This document shows, in pieces, positions 38,002 to 46,680 of a DNA stretch of 64,000 nt; position 1 is the stretch's first letter; the number at the start of each line of letters is the position of its first letter. The translations under genes and the position numbers were made by a program. This DNA comes from JAXGXJ01 sp963829545 (GTDB lineage: Bacteria > Actinomycetota > Thermoleophilia > RBG-16-64-13): contig CAWHIX010000002.1 in the NCBI GenBank assembly GCA_963829545.1, positions 37,514 to 101,513 on the forward strand, in the 5' to 3' direction. The notes beneath the pieces are model-generated. The model had not been told where the DNA came from. It saw only the letters and a program-made list of their open reading frames with translations, and made no database searches.

Positions 38002-38415
38002 TCAGCGTTCCTGGATGAACTCGATCAGGATGCCGTCCGGTCCATGGATGAAGCAGGCCACCGAGCCGGGGGCCTCGAATGGTCCCAGCACCACCTTCAC
38101 GTCGTTGGCCTGGAAATGCGTCAGCATGGCGTTCATATCCGGGACCAGGAAGCACATGTGCTTGGTCCCTCGGGTACGGATGTCTTCGTTCGGCACGCTT
38201 CTCTCCGGTGAGGCGGGCTGCGACTGATCGTGCTGGAAGAGCTCGATGGAAAAGTCGCCGTTCTTGACGAACGCGATGTGGATACCCTGGTCGGCGAGGA
38301 AGTCTTCCTTTCGGTCGAGCCTGAAGCCCAATACTCGGTCGAACCACTCGATGGCTGCGTCGAGGTCACCGACGCTCATGCCGCAGTGATAGGGAAGCAC
38401 TTCGATCTTGTCCAT
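38002..38415 (-). CDS. VOC family (glyoxalase/bleomycin-resistance fold) protein
   Basis: 137 residues with two beta-alpha-beta-beta-beta repeats. HCGMSVGDLDAAIEWFDRVLG is the first module start, HMCFLVPDMNAML the second, and FIHGPDGILIEFIQ the typical C-terminal strand with the metal-binding Glu. The substrate is unknown; the methylmalonyl-CoA epimerase/glyoxalase group is possible. Start ATG 38415 behind AGGAGG; GTG 38418 is an alternative. It leads the minus-strand run into DUF4126 and RNB. Confidence 0.88.
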   Translation of the reverse strand: MDKIEVLPYHCGMSVGDLDAAIEWFDRVLGFRLDRKEDFLADQGIHIAFVKNGDFSIELFQHDQSQPASPERSVPNEDIRTRGTKHMCFLVPDMNAMLTHFQANDVKVVLGPFEAPGSVACFIHGPDGILIEFIQER

Positions 38416-38850
38416 CACTCCTCCTGGTAGCAGGCCGGGTCACTACCCGCGCGGTCGGTCGTCGCGCGCCCAGCACCATTCACTTCCCTTGGACTCTATC
38501 ACCGGAAGCGGATACTGGCCGCCTCCATGCTGCAAGAGCGGTGCGGCCGCGCGCGGCACGGCCGCTACATCAAGCCGGATCTCAAGGAACAGAACTAGAG
38601 GTCTGTCCGGCCCGAAGAGATCAGAACTCCCTGCACATCCGACAGTTCCCTCAGCCGGGACTTCGTACCCACATCGGTATCGCCTTGGGCATACCATCCC
38701 GGTATTTCTCCGGACCTGCGCGAAGCCCCTAAAGCAGACCGGAGACCCGGCCGATAATCGGCAGGAATGGAAAGACGACCGCGCTGTGTGACCGACAAGC
38801 GGCTCACCAGCGGCACAGGTCACGACACACAGGAATGGGAGGCATCTCAC
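38416..38850. other. intergenic region with the TasA-operon promoter
   Basis: About 430 bp between the divergent VOC and TasA-like genes. No coding potential is convincing on either strand. The right half contains the sigma-28-like promoter at 38730-38757. Confidence 0.5.
38730..38757 (+). promoter_or_regulatory. sigma-28 (FliA/SigD/WhiG-type) promoter
   Basis: TAAA at 38730-38733 and GCCGATAA at 38750-38757, separated by 16 bp, fit the conserved -35/-10 of sigma-28 promoters. The start would be near 38765, about 85 bp before the first TasA-like gene. Confidence 0.65.
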
Positions 38851-39420
38851 ATGCGAAGGTATCAAGCTCGGCAGCAGCGGAAGAAGCGTCGACGGCTACT
38901 CCTGATACTGCCGATTGTGCTGGTCACGATCGCGGCTGCCGCGGTGATGGCTTCGGGGGCGACATTCACAGCCTCGTCGGCCAACCCGAACAACACGTTC
39001 ACCGCAGGCAATCTCTCACACAGCAACAGCAAGGACGGCTCGGCCATCCTGACGGCGAGTAAGATGAAGCCTGGAGATACCGCTACCGGATCCGTGACCA
39101 TCACGAACGACGGCGACCTCGCCGGAACGTTCACGCTCAGTACAAGTAGCCTTGCAGAAACAGCCGTCGGAACGGGCGGAGGGCACCTGGCAGACGTCCT
39201 TCAACTCGAGATCTACGAAGGCACAACGGAGATATACAACGGGTCCATCAAGTCGGTCGGCACCATCGCGCTTGGTACCTGGGCTGCCGAAGCCGCACAC
39301 ACCTACGACTTCACGGTCACCTTCCCCGACGGCGGCACACCGGGGAGCAATTCTACGGGCGATAACATCTACAAGAAGGCCGGTATGTCCATCCAGTTCG
39401 ACTGGCTTTCAGTTCAGTAG
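38851..39420 (+). CDS. TasA/CalY (camelysin)-family secreted protein 1
   Basis: 189 residues. An Arg-rich start and hydrophobic helix (LLLILPIVLVTIAAAAVMASGATFTAS) form a SipW-type signal peptide, followed by a beta-sandwich with NTFTAGNLSHSNSKDGSAIL and GDTATGSVTITNDGDLAGTF, the camelysin/TasA signature. Such proteins assemble into extracellular fibres. The ATG at 38851 has GGGAGG upstream. It is first gene of an operon with a paralogue and its own signal peptidase. Confidence 0.85.
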   Translation: MRRYQARQQRKKRRRLLLILPIVLVTIAAAAVMASGATFTASSANPNNTFTAGNLSHSNSKDGSAILTASKMKPGDTATGSVTITNDGDLAGTFTLSTSSLAETAVGTGGGHLADVLQLEIYEGTTEIYNGSIKSVGTIALGTWAAEAAHTYDFTVTFPDGGTPGSNSTGDNIYKKAGMSIQFDWLSVQ

Positions 39421-40043
39421 TGAGTCAAACCTGGCCACATAGGCTGGGAGACCAGTCCCAGGAGACCGGGCGGCGCACGGGGCGCCGCCCTCGGAGCGGA
39501 AGGCCGGCCATCAGCCGGCCTTCCTCCACCTGGCTCTTGGCCGGCCTGGTGCTGCTCTTGGCCGCGTGTGGACTGTCCGGACTGATGGCGACCTCGGGGG
39601 CCTCCTTCACCAAAGACAGTCACAACCCGGGCGGTGACTTCACTGCCGGCAACCTCAGACTGATCAACTCCGCTGGTGGCGCCTACGTGATCGACGCGAC
39701 CGGACTACGCCCGGGGCAGTCGATCACCGGAACCGTCGCTCTCACCAACGAAGGCGACTTCACCGCGGGTTGCACCTTGGCTGCGAGCGCGCTCACCGAT
39801 ACCCCGTCATCAGCACACCTCTCTGGAGCGCTCACCTTGAAGATCGAAGACGTGACTACGACGGCGAGCACCCTGTGGAGCGGCGCCATCGACAGTCTCA
39901 CCTCCCTGACCCTGAACCCGCTCGGACTTGACGCGACGCGAAGCTATCGCTTCACGGTCACCTTTCCGCTGGCCAAAGCAACACCGTCACTGCAGGGGGC
40001 GACGACCGCCTTGACGATTCTGTTCACGGGGGTGGCCCAATGA
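39420..40043 (+). CDS. TasA/CalY-family secreted protein 2
   Basis: 207 residues, a paralogue of the preceding gene (ATSGASFTKDSHNPGGDFTAG, GQSITGTVALTNEGDFTAG). The N-terminus before the membrane helix is long and basic (~35 residues). The GTG start shares a base with the upstream TAG, and its own stop overlaps the signal peptidase ATG, so all three are translationally coupled. Probably a minor fibre subunit or adaptor like TapA; this role is inferred. Confidence 0.82.
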   Translation: MSQTWPHRLGDQSQETGRRTGRRPRSGRPAISRPSSTWLLAGLVLLLAACGLSGLMATSGASFTKDSHNPGGDFTAGNLRLINSAGGAYVIDATGLRPGQSITGTVALTNEGDFTAGCTLAASALTDTPSSAHLSGALTLKIEDVTTTASTLWSGAIDSLTSLTLNPLGLDATRSYRFTVTFPLAKATPSLQGATTALTILFTGVAQ

Positions 40044-40741
40044 GAGAGATGTCGGTGGACTACGGCCCTGACTGTGACCTCGAGTCACCGGAACCTCTCC
40101 GGCGGGCTGACAGGAGACGCGCGGGGAAGTTGGCGAAGCGAGATCGCCTAGGGGCGGCGTTGCGCTGGCTCGCAGTGCTGGCGCTGTGTGCGGTGATGCT
40201 CGCCGGGCTGATCATGTTCGTTCTCGGCTTCCGCACCTACGCCATAACAGGCGGGTCCATGGCCGACACGATCGGCAAGGGAGCTCTCGCCATCGACAGG
40301 ATCGTGCCGGTGAGCGAACTGGAGGTCGGAGACATTATCACCTACGGCCCTCCCGGCCGGGGCAACCTGGTGACGCACCGCATCATCTCCATCGACTCCC
40401 AGGCCGACGGCTCCCCCCTCTTCCACACCCAGGGGGACGCCAACGAATCTGCGGACCCATGGACCTTCACCCTGGACACCGACCAGCAGGCCAGGTACGT
40501 CTTCCAGGTACCTTATCTTGGCTATGTCCTCCTGACCTTCGGGTCGCCTCTCATGCGTACGATCTTGCTGGTGGGACTGGCGCTCCTGCTGGCGTTCACG
40601 CTCTTCCTGAAACTCTGGCGGGAGGCGGGCGAGTTTCCCGAGTCTGACTCCGAAGCATCGGAGGGAAGCGCGTGCGCGGATGGAGGCACGGGCGTCCTCG
40701 CGCCCGCCGACTCGACCGATCTCCGGCGCAGACGGCGGTAG
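40040..40741 (+). CDS. sipW: signal peptidase I, ER/SipW type
   Basis: 233 residues with helices at about 42-65 and 175-195. The catalytic Ser is in TGGSMADTI. The second box is NLVTHRIISID, with His where bacterial enzymes carry Lys, which marks the ER/archaeal/SipW type (Ser-His). HTQGDANESADPW is the third conserved box. It processes the adjacent TasA-like precursors by analogy with Bacillus SipW-TasA. The C-terminal cytoplasmic tail is acidic then Arg-rich. Confidence 0.92.
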   Translation: MREMSVDYGPDCDLESPEPLRRADRRRAGKLAKRDRLGAALRWLAVLALCAVMLAGLIMFVLGFRTYAITGGSMADTIGKGALAIDRIVPVSELEVGDIITYGPPGRGNLVTHRIISIDSQADGSPLFHTQGDANESADPWTFTLDTDQQARYVFQVPYLGYVLLTFGSPLMRTILLVGLALLLAFTLFLKLWREAGEFPESDSEASEGSACADGGTGVLAPADSTDLRRRRR

Positions 40742-40752
40742 AAGAGACGACC

Positions 40753-41577
40753 ATGCGCCACCGTCTTCTCCTTGTCGCTATCTTGGGCATCATTGCGGTC
40801 GCCACGGTGCTCCCCACCTCGGGAGCTTCGTTCACCAGCAGCAGTGCCTCGAACGTCCGCGTCGGCACCGACAGCATGGGCAGCTGGCTCCACCTGTACT
40901 CACAGTCGACCGATCCTGCCGGACTGACGGGCTACTGGCTCAGGGCGGCGTCGACCTCCCCCGCCGCCGTGGGTATGGACGCGACTCTCAGCGTAGACCT
41001 GGGCCGGTATGCCTCCGGCGGTAGCCAGGTGCAATGCTCCCGCGTGTTCAGCGTTCAAGCTGCTTCGTCGTTCCCGACGGGGACGTCCATCACTGTGACT
41101 GCGACCCGCGTTCCCGACTCCACCACCGGTATTCAGCCGATCACGGCTGTGGGTCTCCGGAAGGTGGGACAGAACAACACCAGTCCCAGTTCTGCCACGC
41201 TGGTAGTCGGCGAGAAGCTCCAGGCCAACCTCAGGATCACATTGCCGCTCGCCCAAGGTGTCTACCGACCGAAGGTCCTCATCACGGTCACCTATACCGG
41301 GATGACGGCCGCGTACTACCAGTACACGGTCCCAGTACAGCTGACGGTGGGCCCGCAGGCCAGCGCGGCTGTCTCCGAGGTCACGACGGCACCCGCGAGC
41401 GACAAGGCGAGTCCTGACCTCACCACGTCGACAACTGAGAGCACCACGTTGGTGACCGACGGCTTCGACGTCCCAACCGTCGACCCTCCGGTGGTGGACA
41501 CCGAGACCCTCGACACCCCCAGTTCGGAATCGCTTCCCCCGCAGAACGAGCCGGTGTACGACCCAACGGTATACTGA
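40753..41577 (+). CDS. secreted beta-domain protein of the TasA operon
   Basis: 274 residues: signal-peptide helix (LLLVAILGIIAVATVLPTS) followed by GASFTSSSASNVRVGTDSMG, echoing the TasA paralogues, then a ~170-residue beta-rich domain and a Thr/Ser/Pro-rich acidic tail (about 210-274) that could span the wall. It lacks LPXTG. It is 11 bp after the signal peptidase gene, so it is likely the third substrate of that enzyme. Function otherwise unknown. Confidence 0.75.
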   Translation: MRHRLLLVAILGIIAVATVLPTSGASFTSSSASNVRVGTDSMGSWLHLYSQSTDPAGLTGYWLRAASTSPAAVGMDATLSVDLGRYASGGSQVQCSRVFSVQAASSFPTGTSITVTATRVPDSTTGIQPITAVGLRKVGQNNTSPSSATLVVGEKLQANLRITLPLAQGVYRPKVLITVTYTGMTAAYYQYTVPVQLTVGPQASAAVSEVTTAPASDKASPDLTTSTTESTTLVTDGFDVPTVDPPVVDTETLDTPSSESLPPQNEPVYDPTVY

Positions 41578-41613
41578 GGCGTCTGCGTAACTGATACTCT
41601 GGCGCCTGCGGTT

Positions 41614-41790
41614 TCACTTCACCCGCGTCACAACGGTGTCGATGCCCACACATCCGCCTTCACCACTCACCGTCGCCGTAATCGTGCAGGTCCCATTCTT
41701 GTTGTAGGCGCGATTGAGGGCGGAGGTCCTATCTGTCCTTGCAGGCCGACAAGCCGACCCACAAAATGCGGCGTCACCGGTGATGGCGAT
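41614..41790 (-). pseudogene. remnant of a PKD-domain C-terminus
   Basis: On the minus strand a short frame reads LNRAYNKNGTCTITATVS and ends TRVK-stop, matching the last PKD repeat of the broken gene at 59.6-62.1 kb (LNHAFKKAGTYTVTV ... VRVK-stop). No upstream continuation exists, so this is a detached fragment in the gap between convergent genes. Confidence 0.6.
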
Positions 41791-41803
41791 TGATCCCGGC
41801 GCC

Positions 41804-43399
41804 CTAGTTCACATTCTCTAAGACAAGATTAGGCAGGCTGGCCGGGTCGGCGATGGGTCGTGGTCCGCTGTATGTGCCGTTGCGAAAGGTGACCGCTTTC
41901 GATGTCTCCCCTCCCACCAAAGCGGCGCCCCCAGAGGCCACGAATCCGTCCACAGATAGAGGACCGTCCGAGATGTCGAAGACGGGCGCGTCTCCGGTCG
42001 TGGCCGTGGCGGTGACGTTCTTGAAACTCACGTTACCGAACCCCTCCCCGACCACCACGGCCAACCGCCCGCTCACCGTCAGACCATCGAAACTGATGTC
42101 AGTACTGGGACTGCCGGAGTGATACAGCTGCACGGTCCATCCGCTCCCCCCCACCGCCCGCACGGTATTGAAGACGAGGTGGTGGTTGTTCGCGGCGACG
42201 TAGAGGGCATGGGAGGCGCTATCGTTGAAGCGCTCGCTCACCATCTCCAGATCCAGACGCTCGAACAGTCCTCCGTTCAGATTGGAGATGTAGATCTGCC
42301 CACAGGCTCGGGCAGTGAGGTCGCGCACGACCAACCCGGTTCCTTGGGTATCGGCTTTGAGGGCATACGTACAGTTGAGCACCTTGACCCGCTCAATGGT
42401 CACATCAGAGTAGCTTGAGAACCACAGGGCGAACACGGAGCCACGGGCGGCGGGAGATCTGATGGTCAGGTCGCGGATGGCCACTTCCTCCACTCCTTGA
42501 CCCGTGAGCAGGCCGGTGGGATAAGACTCGGCCGGCATGGAGAGCACCGTCTCATCCACTCCCGCGCCTTGAACATTCACCCCGCTCTTCAAGTCTATTC
42601 GCGTATCGACCGAGTACGTCCCTGCCGCCAGGTTGATGATGACGCCGCTGCGCACCCAGGCAACCGCATCCTCGAGTCTCTCGTAGTCGCCTGTCCCGTC
42701 AGCCTCCATCTGCACTTGGCGCCTGTTAGTCTTCCAGATCATGTTGTCAAGGATCTGGGCCGCCTCGCCGCGAGTGGCGTATCCATAGGGGTCCCAACCC
42801 TGCCGCGCGATTCCGTCCAGCAATCCGTTGAACTCCGCTACATGCACATTGGCACCATGAGTGGCATCGGTGAACGAGGCCAGGTTCCCACCCCCGGCAA
42901 AGTAGGCGGAGTCCGGCTCCGCCAACTGGAGGCTGGAGAGACTCCTGATGGCGCGCGCAACCATGGTCAGGAGCTGTGCGCGCTTGACGTTGTCTCCGGG
43001 GCCGAAGTGCGTGGAGTCGTAGCCCTTGACGATGGAGTTCTCCGCGGCAACCGCGATGTAGTGTCCGGGATACAAGGGGTCGGCCGGGTCGACCTCGCTC
43101 GGCACGTCGGTGAACCTGGACTGGGCGTCTTCCGTCACGGGAAGCCTCAGCGACAGGACGATCAGCTTGGCGAACTGCTGACGTGTGACGAGGTTGTCAC
43201 GCCGGAAACTGCCGTCCGCAAGGCCGCGGAGGATCCTCCGCGCTGGCAGATCACCTATCGAGTCATAGTAGGGATGGAGGTTGCCGACGTCAGGGAAAGC
43301 CAGCGCGCTTGTTACCGGCAAGATCGCAGACAGGGTCAGAACGAGAGCGGTGACTACTGAGACCATCAGACCGGCGCGGCGCGAGATGCTCATGTTCAT
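41804..43399 (-). CDS. SLH-domain protein with right-handed beta-helix
   Basis: 531 residues from ATG 43399 (GGGGGG upstream). Signal peptide at 1-35, then three SLH-like repeats (residues ~36-215: GLADGSFRRDNLVTRQQFAKL, RFTDVPSEVD..., GYATRGEAAQILDNM) that bind secondary cell-wall polymers. A pectate-lyase-like parallel beta-helix (~220-531) follows, opening with ADGTGDYERLEDAVAWV. It is a surface-anchored protein, possibly a polysaccharide lyase or adhesin; catalytic residues are not identifiable. Confidence 0.85.
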   Translation of the reverse strand: MNMSISRRAGLMVSVVTALVLTLSAILPVTSALAFPDVGNLHPYYDSIGDLPARRILRGLADGSFRRDNLVTRQQFAKLIVLSLRLPVTEDAQSRFTDVPSEVDPADPLYPGHYIAVAAENSIVKGYDSTHFGPGDNVKRAQLLTMVARAIRSLSSLQLAEPDSAYFAGGGNLASFTDATHGANVHVAEFNGLLDGIARQGWDPYGYATRGEAAQILDNMIWKTNRRQVQMEADGTGDYERLEDAVAWVRSGVIINLAAGTYSVDTRIDLKSGVNVQGAGVDETVLSMPAESYPTGLLTGQGVEEVAIRDLTIRSPAARGSVFALWFSSYSDVTIERVKVLNCTYALKADTQGTGLVVRDLTARACGQIYISNLNGGLFERLDLEMVSERFNDSASHALYVAANNHHLVFNTVRAVGGSGWTVQLYHSGSPSTDISFDGLTVSGRLAVVVGEGFGNVSFKNVTATATTGDAPVFDISDGPLSVDGFVASGGAALVGGETSKAVTFRNGTYSGPRPIADPASLPNLVLENVN

Positions 43400-43778
43400 C
43401 CCCCCACAAGACGGGGGCGCTGATTCCCCCCGCCGGCCATGGTGTGACACCAAGGCCCGAAGAAAGAAGGCAGATCGAATCTGACCTGACCCCATTCGTT
43501 GTTCAGCTTCCCACTATAGCGCGACAGCCGGTCCTCTCCTGAGTCCGGCGAGCTCCCGAAGATGAACCCGATCACCACTATGGACATATCGCCCCCAGTC
43601 CCTTGACTAGAAAGCGCCGCACCATCGTCCACGCCATTGACCCTCGGCGGCAGCAAGGTCAGGAGTCGCTCAGCGGCGACGGGGGGCAGTTGGGGCTGCA
43701 CTTGCGAGGTGGCCACTTCCTGCATGGCAGCCAGCCTAGTAGCCCGTGTACCCCTGCCTGTGGCACGAGGAAGCAGAA
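43400..43778. other. intergenic region between divergent SLH and YdcF-like genes
   Basis: About 380 bp. An open minus-strand frame of ~109 codons occurs here but overlaps the SLH start and resembles no family I know. I see no riboswitch or clear promoter. Confidence 0.4.
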
Positions 43779-44393
43779 ATGGAGATCATGGGACCGAGAG
43801 CGCGACTTGCCAAGCACGTGGCCCGCTGGGCATTGGTCGGCGTGGCAGGACTCATCGTCCTTGCGGCCTTGTTCACCCTAGCGGTCAATCTGCTCATCCT
43901 GCATGAGACCGAGCCCTTCGTAGTGAACGAACCCGCTGCCGTTCCTCCGGCGTCAGTCGTCATCGTACCGAGCGGCTCCATTCGGCCCGATGGCATCCCT
44001 ACTCCCTTGGCCGTTGACCGCATGGCGACGGCCGTTCGTCTCTACCGTGACGGCAAGGCAAAAGCGCTCTACCTCTCCGGTTATCCTGAGCAAGTGAGAT
44101 TCATGGTCGCCTATGCCAAAGCAAACGGCGTCCCCGAGAGTGACGTCCTTGCCGACCCTGCGGGCTCGACCACATACGAAACCATGGCGAACGCACTGAC
44201 GTCGCTGGGCGCACGAACCGCGCTTGTATCCACGCAGCGCTACCACCTTTCTCGGGCAGTCTACATCACTCGCTCCCTCGGTATCGACGCCGTGGGGGTT
44301 CCGGCCGACATCCAGTCCGACCCTGACCGCAGGTACAACACCGTGCGAGAATGGGGAGCGCGGGTGAAAGCGTTTCTGGAAGTGCATTTCTAG
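43779..44393 (+). CDS. YdcF/SanA-like (DUF218) membrane protein
   Basis: 204 residues. One N-terminal helix (WALVGVAGLIVLAALFTLAVNLL), then the DUF218 fold: SVVIVPSGSIRPDGIPTPLAVDRMATAV-type opening (SSGS variant), KALYLSGYPEQVRFM, STTYETMANAL, and TALVSTQRYHLSRAVYITRSLG. These envelope proteins are linked to vancomycin resistance/LPS export in Gram-negatives; role here unknown. ATG 43779 with GAGGAAG upstream; an earlier ATG (43746) is less likely. Confidence 0.85.
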   Translation: MEIMGPRARLAKHVARWALVGVAGLIVLAALFTLAVNLLILHETEPFVVNEPAAVPPASVVIVPSGSIRPDGIPTPLAVDRMATAVRLYRDGKAKALYLSGYPEQVRFMVAYAKANGVPESDVLADPAGSTTYETMANALTSLGARTALVSTQRYHLSRAVYITRSLGIDAVGVPADIQSDPDRRYNTVREWGARVKAFLEVHF

Positions 44394-44605
44394 GGTCTTT
44401 CCCTTCCGTATTGTCGAAATAGGCGAACCCGGTTTGCCTTCTCTCCATCGAGTTGTCAGGAGTAATGCCTGCACGCCTGCAACACGGTACGAGGCTGGAC
44501 GGCTGGAAGGTCGGCAACCGGTCGGCAGAAGACAGCCCCGTTGGGCGGAGCCTGATAGCTGACGATCGGGCCGGGACGCAAGAGGCCGCCAGAACTCATC
44601 ACCCG

Positions 44606-45196
44606 CTAGGAGCCTCTCCGCAAGTTGATCAGGTACTCCGTGAACTCTTCTGCCGTCTTGTTCTGCTTACGAGAACTGCACCATTCGCAGGCACAACAGA
44701 GATTCTCCGGCCAGTCAGTCCCGCCCCCGCTTAGCGGGGTCTTGTGGTCAAGGCTATATGCGGCGTTCAACTCTTTCCCACAATAGAAGCAGCGGCCCTC
44801 CTGCTCGTCGTAGAGCCGCTCGACATCCTCAATGCTATGCGACCCTCCCGCTCCGTGTCTGGGGCCGCGGCGTTTCAGCATTTGCGCTCCGAACTCGATG
44901 TACCCGGCCTCGGCTCGGCCCGTAGAGCGGCGGCGCATGCGCTCCAGTACCCGCTCCCGGTTCTCTCCATAGTAGCGACGACAACCGTTCCGAAAGACAT
45001 CCGGATCCGCGTCTTGATGTGAGCTCCGGTGCGCGTCGGTCTTGCCGAGATCGGCCTTCGGAATGTGAGAGAGCCGCTCCCACTGGCATGTCCTGCAGTC
45101 GTCGGAAGCAACGCCAAGAGTCCCGGAGGGGGACTCTGCCGCGGGTAGTAGCCTGCCACACTTGAGGCAGGTCTTGGTGTCGGGTGGCGTATCCAC
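44606..45196 (-). CDS. HNH endonuclease
   Basis: 196 residues. N-terminal zinc-ribbon pair (CLKCGR ... CRTCQW), then the HNH/zinc site CFYCGKELNAAYSLDHKTPL ... NLCCACEWCSSRKQNK, with the catalytic His in LDHK. Such stand-alone HNH proteins are common in phages and integrative elements. It opens the accessory region. GTG start without an obvious ribosome-binding site. Confidence 0.85.
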   Translation of the reverse strand: MDTPPDTKTCLKCGRLLPAAESPSGTLGVASDDCRTCQWERLSHIPKADLGKTDAHRSSHQDADPDVFRNGCRRYYGENRERVLERMRRRSTGRAEAGYIEFGAQMLKRRGPRHGAGGSHSIEDVERLYDEQEGRCFYCGKELNAAYSLDHKTPLSGGGTDWPENLCCACEWCSSRKQNKTAEEFTEYLINLRRGS

Positions 45197-45207
45197 TGGG
45201 GGTGAAG

Positions 45208-45646
45208 TCAGTCTGCTAGGACACTAGCCCCAGCTGGCCGAACTTGGCAGCCACCAATCAGGACGCATGCGGGTGTCCCCGAAGAGGGACCATACATTGC
45301 GCTCGTTGACCTCTCGTAGACCAAGAGCTGGCGAAGCGGGCCCCACCACCTGCTCCGATCGAGCACAGCTAGGTACCCGACGGCGTCCTCTCGAGATCAG
45401 GTGTCCGACGGTCCGTCCCTCACCTTGGACGGCTATCGCGTTGGGATCGTCAGGGTTGGTCGTTTCTGGCACGAGCGTCGCCGGGAAACTCACCCCGAGG
45501 CTCTCTTCAGGGTCGCGCCCTGCAACCCGCTCGACTGCCTCCTGGGGGTAGGCCGCCTCGACGACGCTGACCTGCTCCTTGCCCTCCAGGTGGATGGTCG
45601 ACCCGCTCGCGGCTGGTTTGCCCGCTACCGTGTCAAAGAGTCCCAT
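45208..45646 (-). pseudogene. HIRAN-domain protein, frameshifted
   Basis: Start ATG 45646 behind AGAGGTG. Residues 50-88 carry the HIRAN pattern VPETTNPDDPNAIAVQGEGR...VGHL. After GHLIS the frame is off by one (near 45395). The neighbouring frame reads REDAVGYLAVLDRSRWWG, the expected HIRAN continuation, to a stop at 45208. HIRAN domains bind DNA 3' ends and occur in repair and phage proteins. The last part overlaps stem-loop copy a. Confidence 0.65.
45227..45262 (+). repeat. stem-loop element, copy a
   Basis: GCCCCAGCTGGCCGAACTTGG then CAGCCACCAATCAGG. Overlaps the 3' end of the HIRAN pseudogene. Closest to copy h. Confidence 0.5.
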
Positions 45647-45767
45647 GAGTCACCTCTTTGGACGTGAGCCTGTTGCGCTATGCGCGCCACTCGTGCCGGA
45701 GGGGCGAACTGGGCCCTAGCTGGCCCAGCCCCTCCCGGAGATCCCAGCCGACCGATCACATAGGACG

Positions 45768-46412
45768 CTATGACTCGCGCACGTCCAGTATCTCGAGCAC
45801 CAGCGGCTTGATAGCTGCCACTATGGCGTCGCGAGACGCACCCTGCACCTTCATGGTGACGAACACCTGGTTCGTTTCAGGTTCCTCGACCTCACCGAGG
45901 GCGACGAAGTGGCCACCCAGACCGGCGACCGCTCCGGTGATGTCGGCCAACGTCCCCTCGATCTGGGGGATGACGACCGTGAGACGAACACCGTGTCTCC
46001 GGGCGCCAAAGATATCGGCCAGTAGGTTTCCGATGATTCGCCCGCTGATCATGCCCACCAACCTGCCATCCCGCATGACGGGCAGGGCGCCGATCCCGTT
46101 GTCGGCCATGATGCGGCTGGCCTCTTCCAGTGGGGTATCCTCGGTAACCGTGATGACATCGCGGGTCATCACCGTTTCGATCGTTATCCTATCCAGCAAG
46201 TAGGGGATTTCGTACTTGCTGAGCGAGGTGGCGTTCGAGGGCAAGGCTCGGAACAGATCCTCCTGGGACACGATTCCCACCAGATTGCCTTTGTCGTTGA
46301 CCACCGGCAAGCGCCGCACTCTGGCCCCCTGCATCACTTGCAGCGCGTCAGGAACGCTCGCCGCGGGATTGGTGGTGACGGGATAGCGAGACATCCGGTT
46401 ACGAACAAGCAT
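45768..46412 (-). CDS. tandem CBS domain protein with ACT-like C-terminus
   Basis: 214 residues. Two CBS motifs (residues 3-60: RRLPVVNDKGNLVGIVSQEDL; 80-130: IGALPVMRDGRLVGMISGRII read in parts) form an adenine-nucleotide-sensing Bateman module. The last ~75 residues form an ACT-like beta-alpha fold (RLTVVIPQIEGTLADITGAV). AcuB-like architecture. ATG 46412 with GAGGAGG upstream. It may be the last core gene before the first tRNA-Leu remnant. Confidence 0.88.
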   Translation of the reverse strand: MLVRNRMSRYPVTTNPAASVPDALQVMQGARVRRLPVVNDKGNLVGIVSQEDLFRALPSNATSLSKYEIPYLLDRITIETVMTRDVITVTEDTPLEEASRIMADNGIGALPVMRDGRLVGMISGRIIGNLLADIFGARRHGVRLTVVIPQIEGTLADITGAVAGLGGHFVALGEVEEPETNQVFVTMKVQGASRDAIVAAIKPLVLEILDVRES

Positions 46413-46494
46413 AGTGTCCTCCTCGATGAATGCGGGTCACACGGTGTGTACCCGGAGAACACTACATGTTACACAAGTCCGCACAGTGCCGATA

Positions 46495-46536
46495 TGCCGG
46501 AGGCGGGACTCGAACCCGCACGGGCATAGCCCTACG
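46495..46536 (-). repeat. tRNA-Leu 3'-end fragment 1 (attachment-site remnant)
   Basis: 42 bp covering variable arm, T-arm (GCGGGTTCGAGTCCCGC) and acceptor 3' strand (CTCCGGCA) of a tRNA-Leu, without the 5' half. Identical over its length to the fragment at 54424. Confidence 0.8.
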
Positions 46537-46680
46537 AGAGGGCCCTCACATATCGCAAACCAGCGCAGCGGGAAGCACTGCGAAGAGTTCTGTGTCAAGC
46601 TGTATGCAGGAAGACGATCGAGCACCGTCGCCGGCATGGTCGATGTGCCGGTGTGGCATCATGGGCATAGGAGAGGGCCT

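Noticed and set aside
43396..43725. 109-codon minus-strand frame upstream of the SLH gene
   Set aside because: Overlaps the SLH start in another frame, no ribosome-binding site, no recognisable family.
44420..44450. GGCAAACC on the minus strand as a second GEMM riboswitch
   Set aside because: The required GGGACGCAAAGCC half and P3 receptor are absent.
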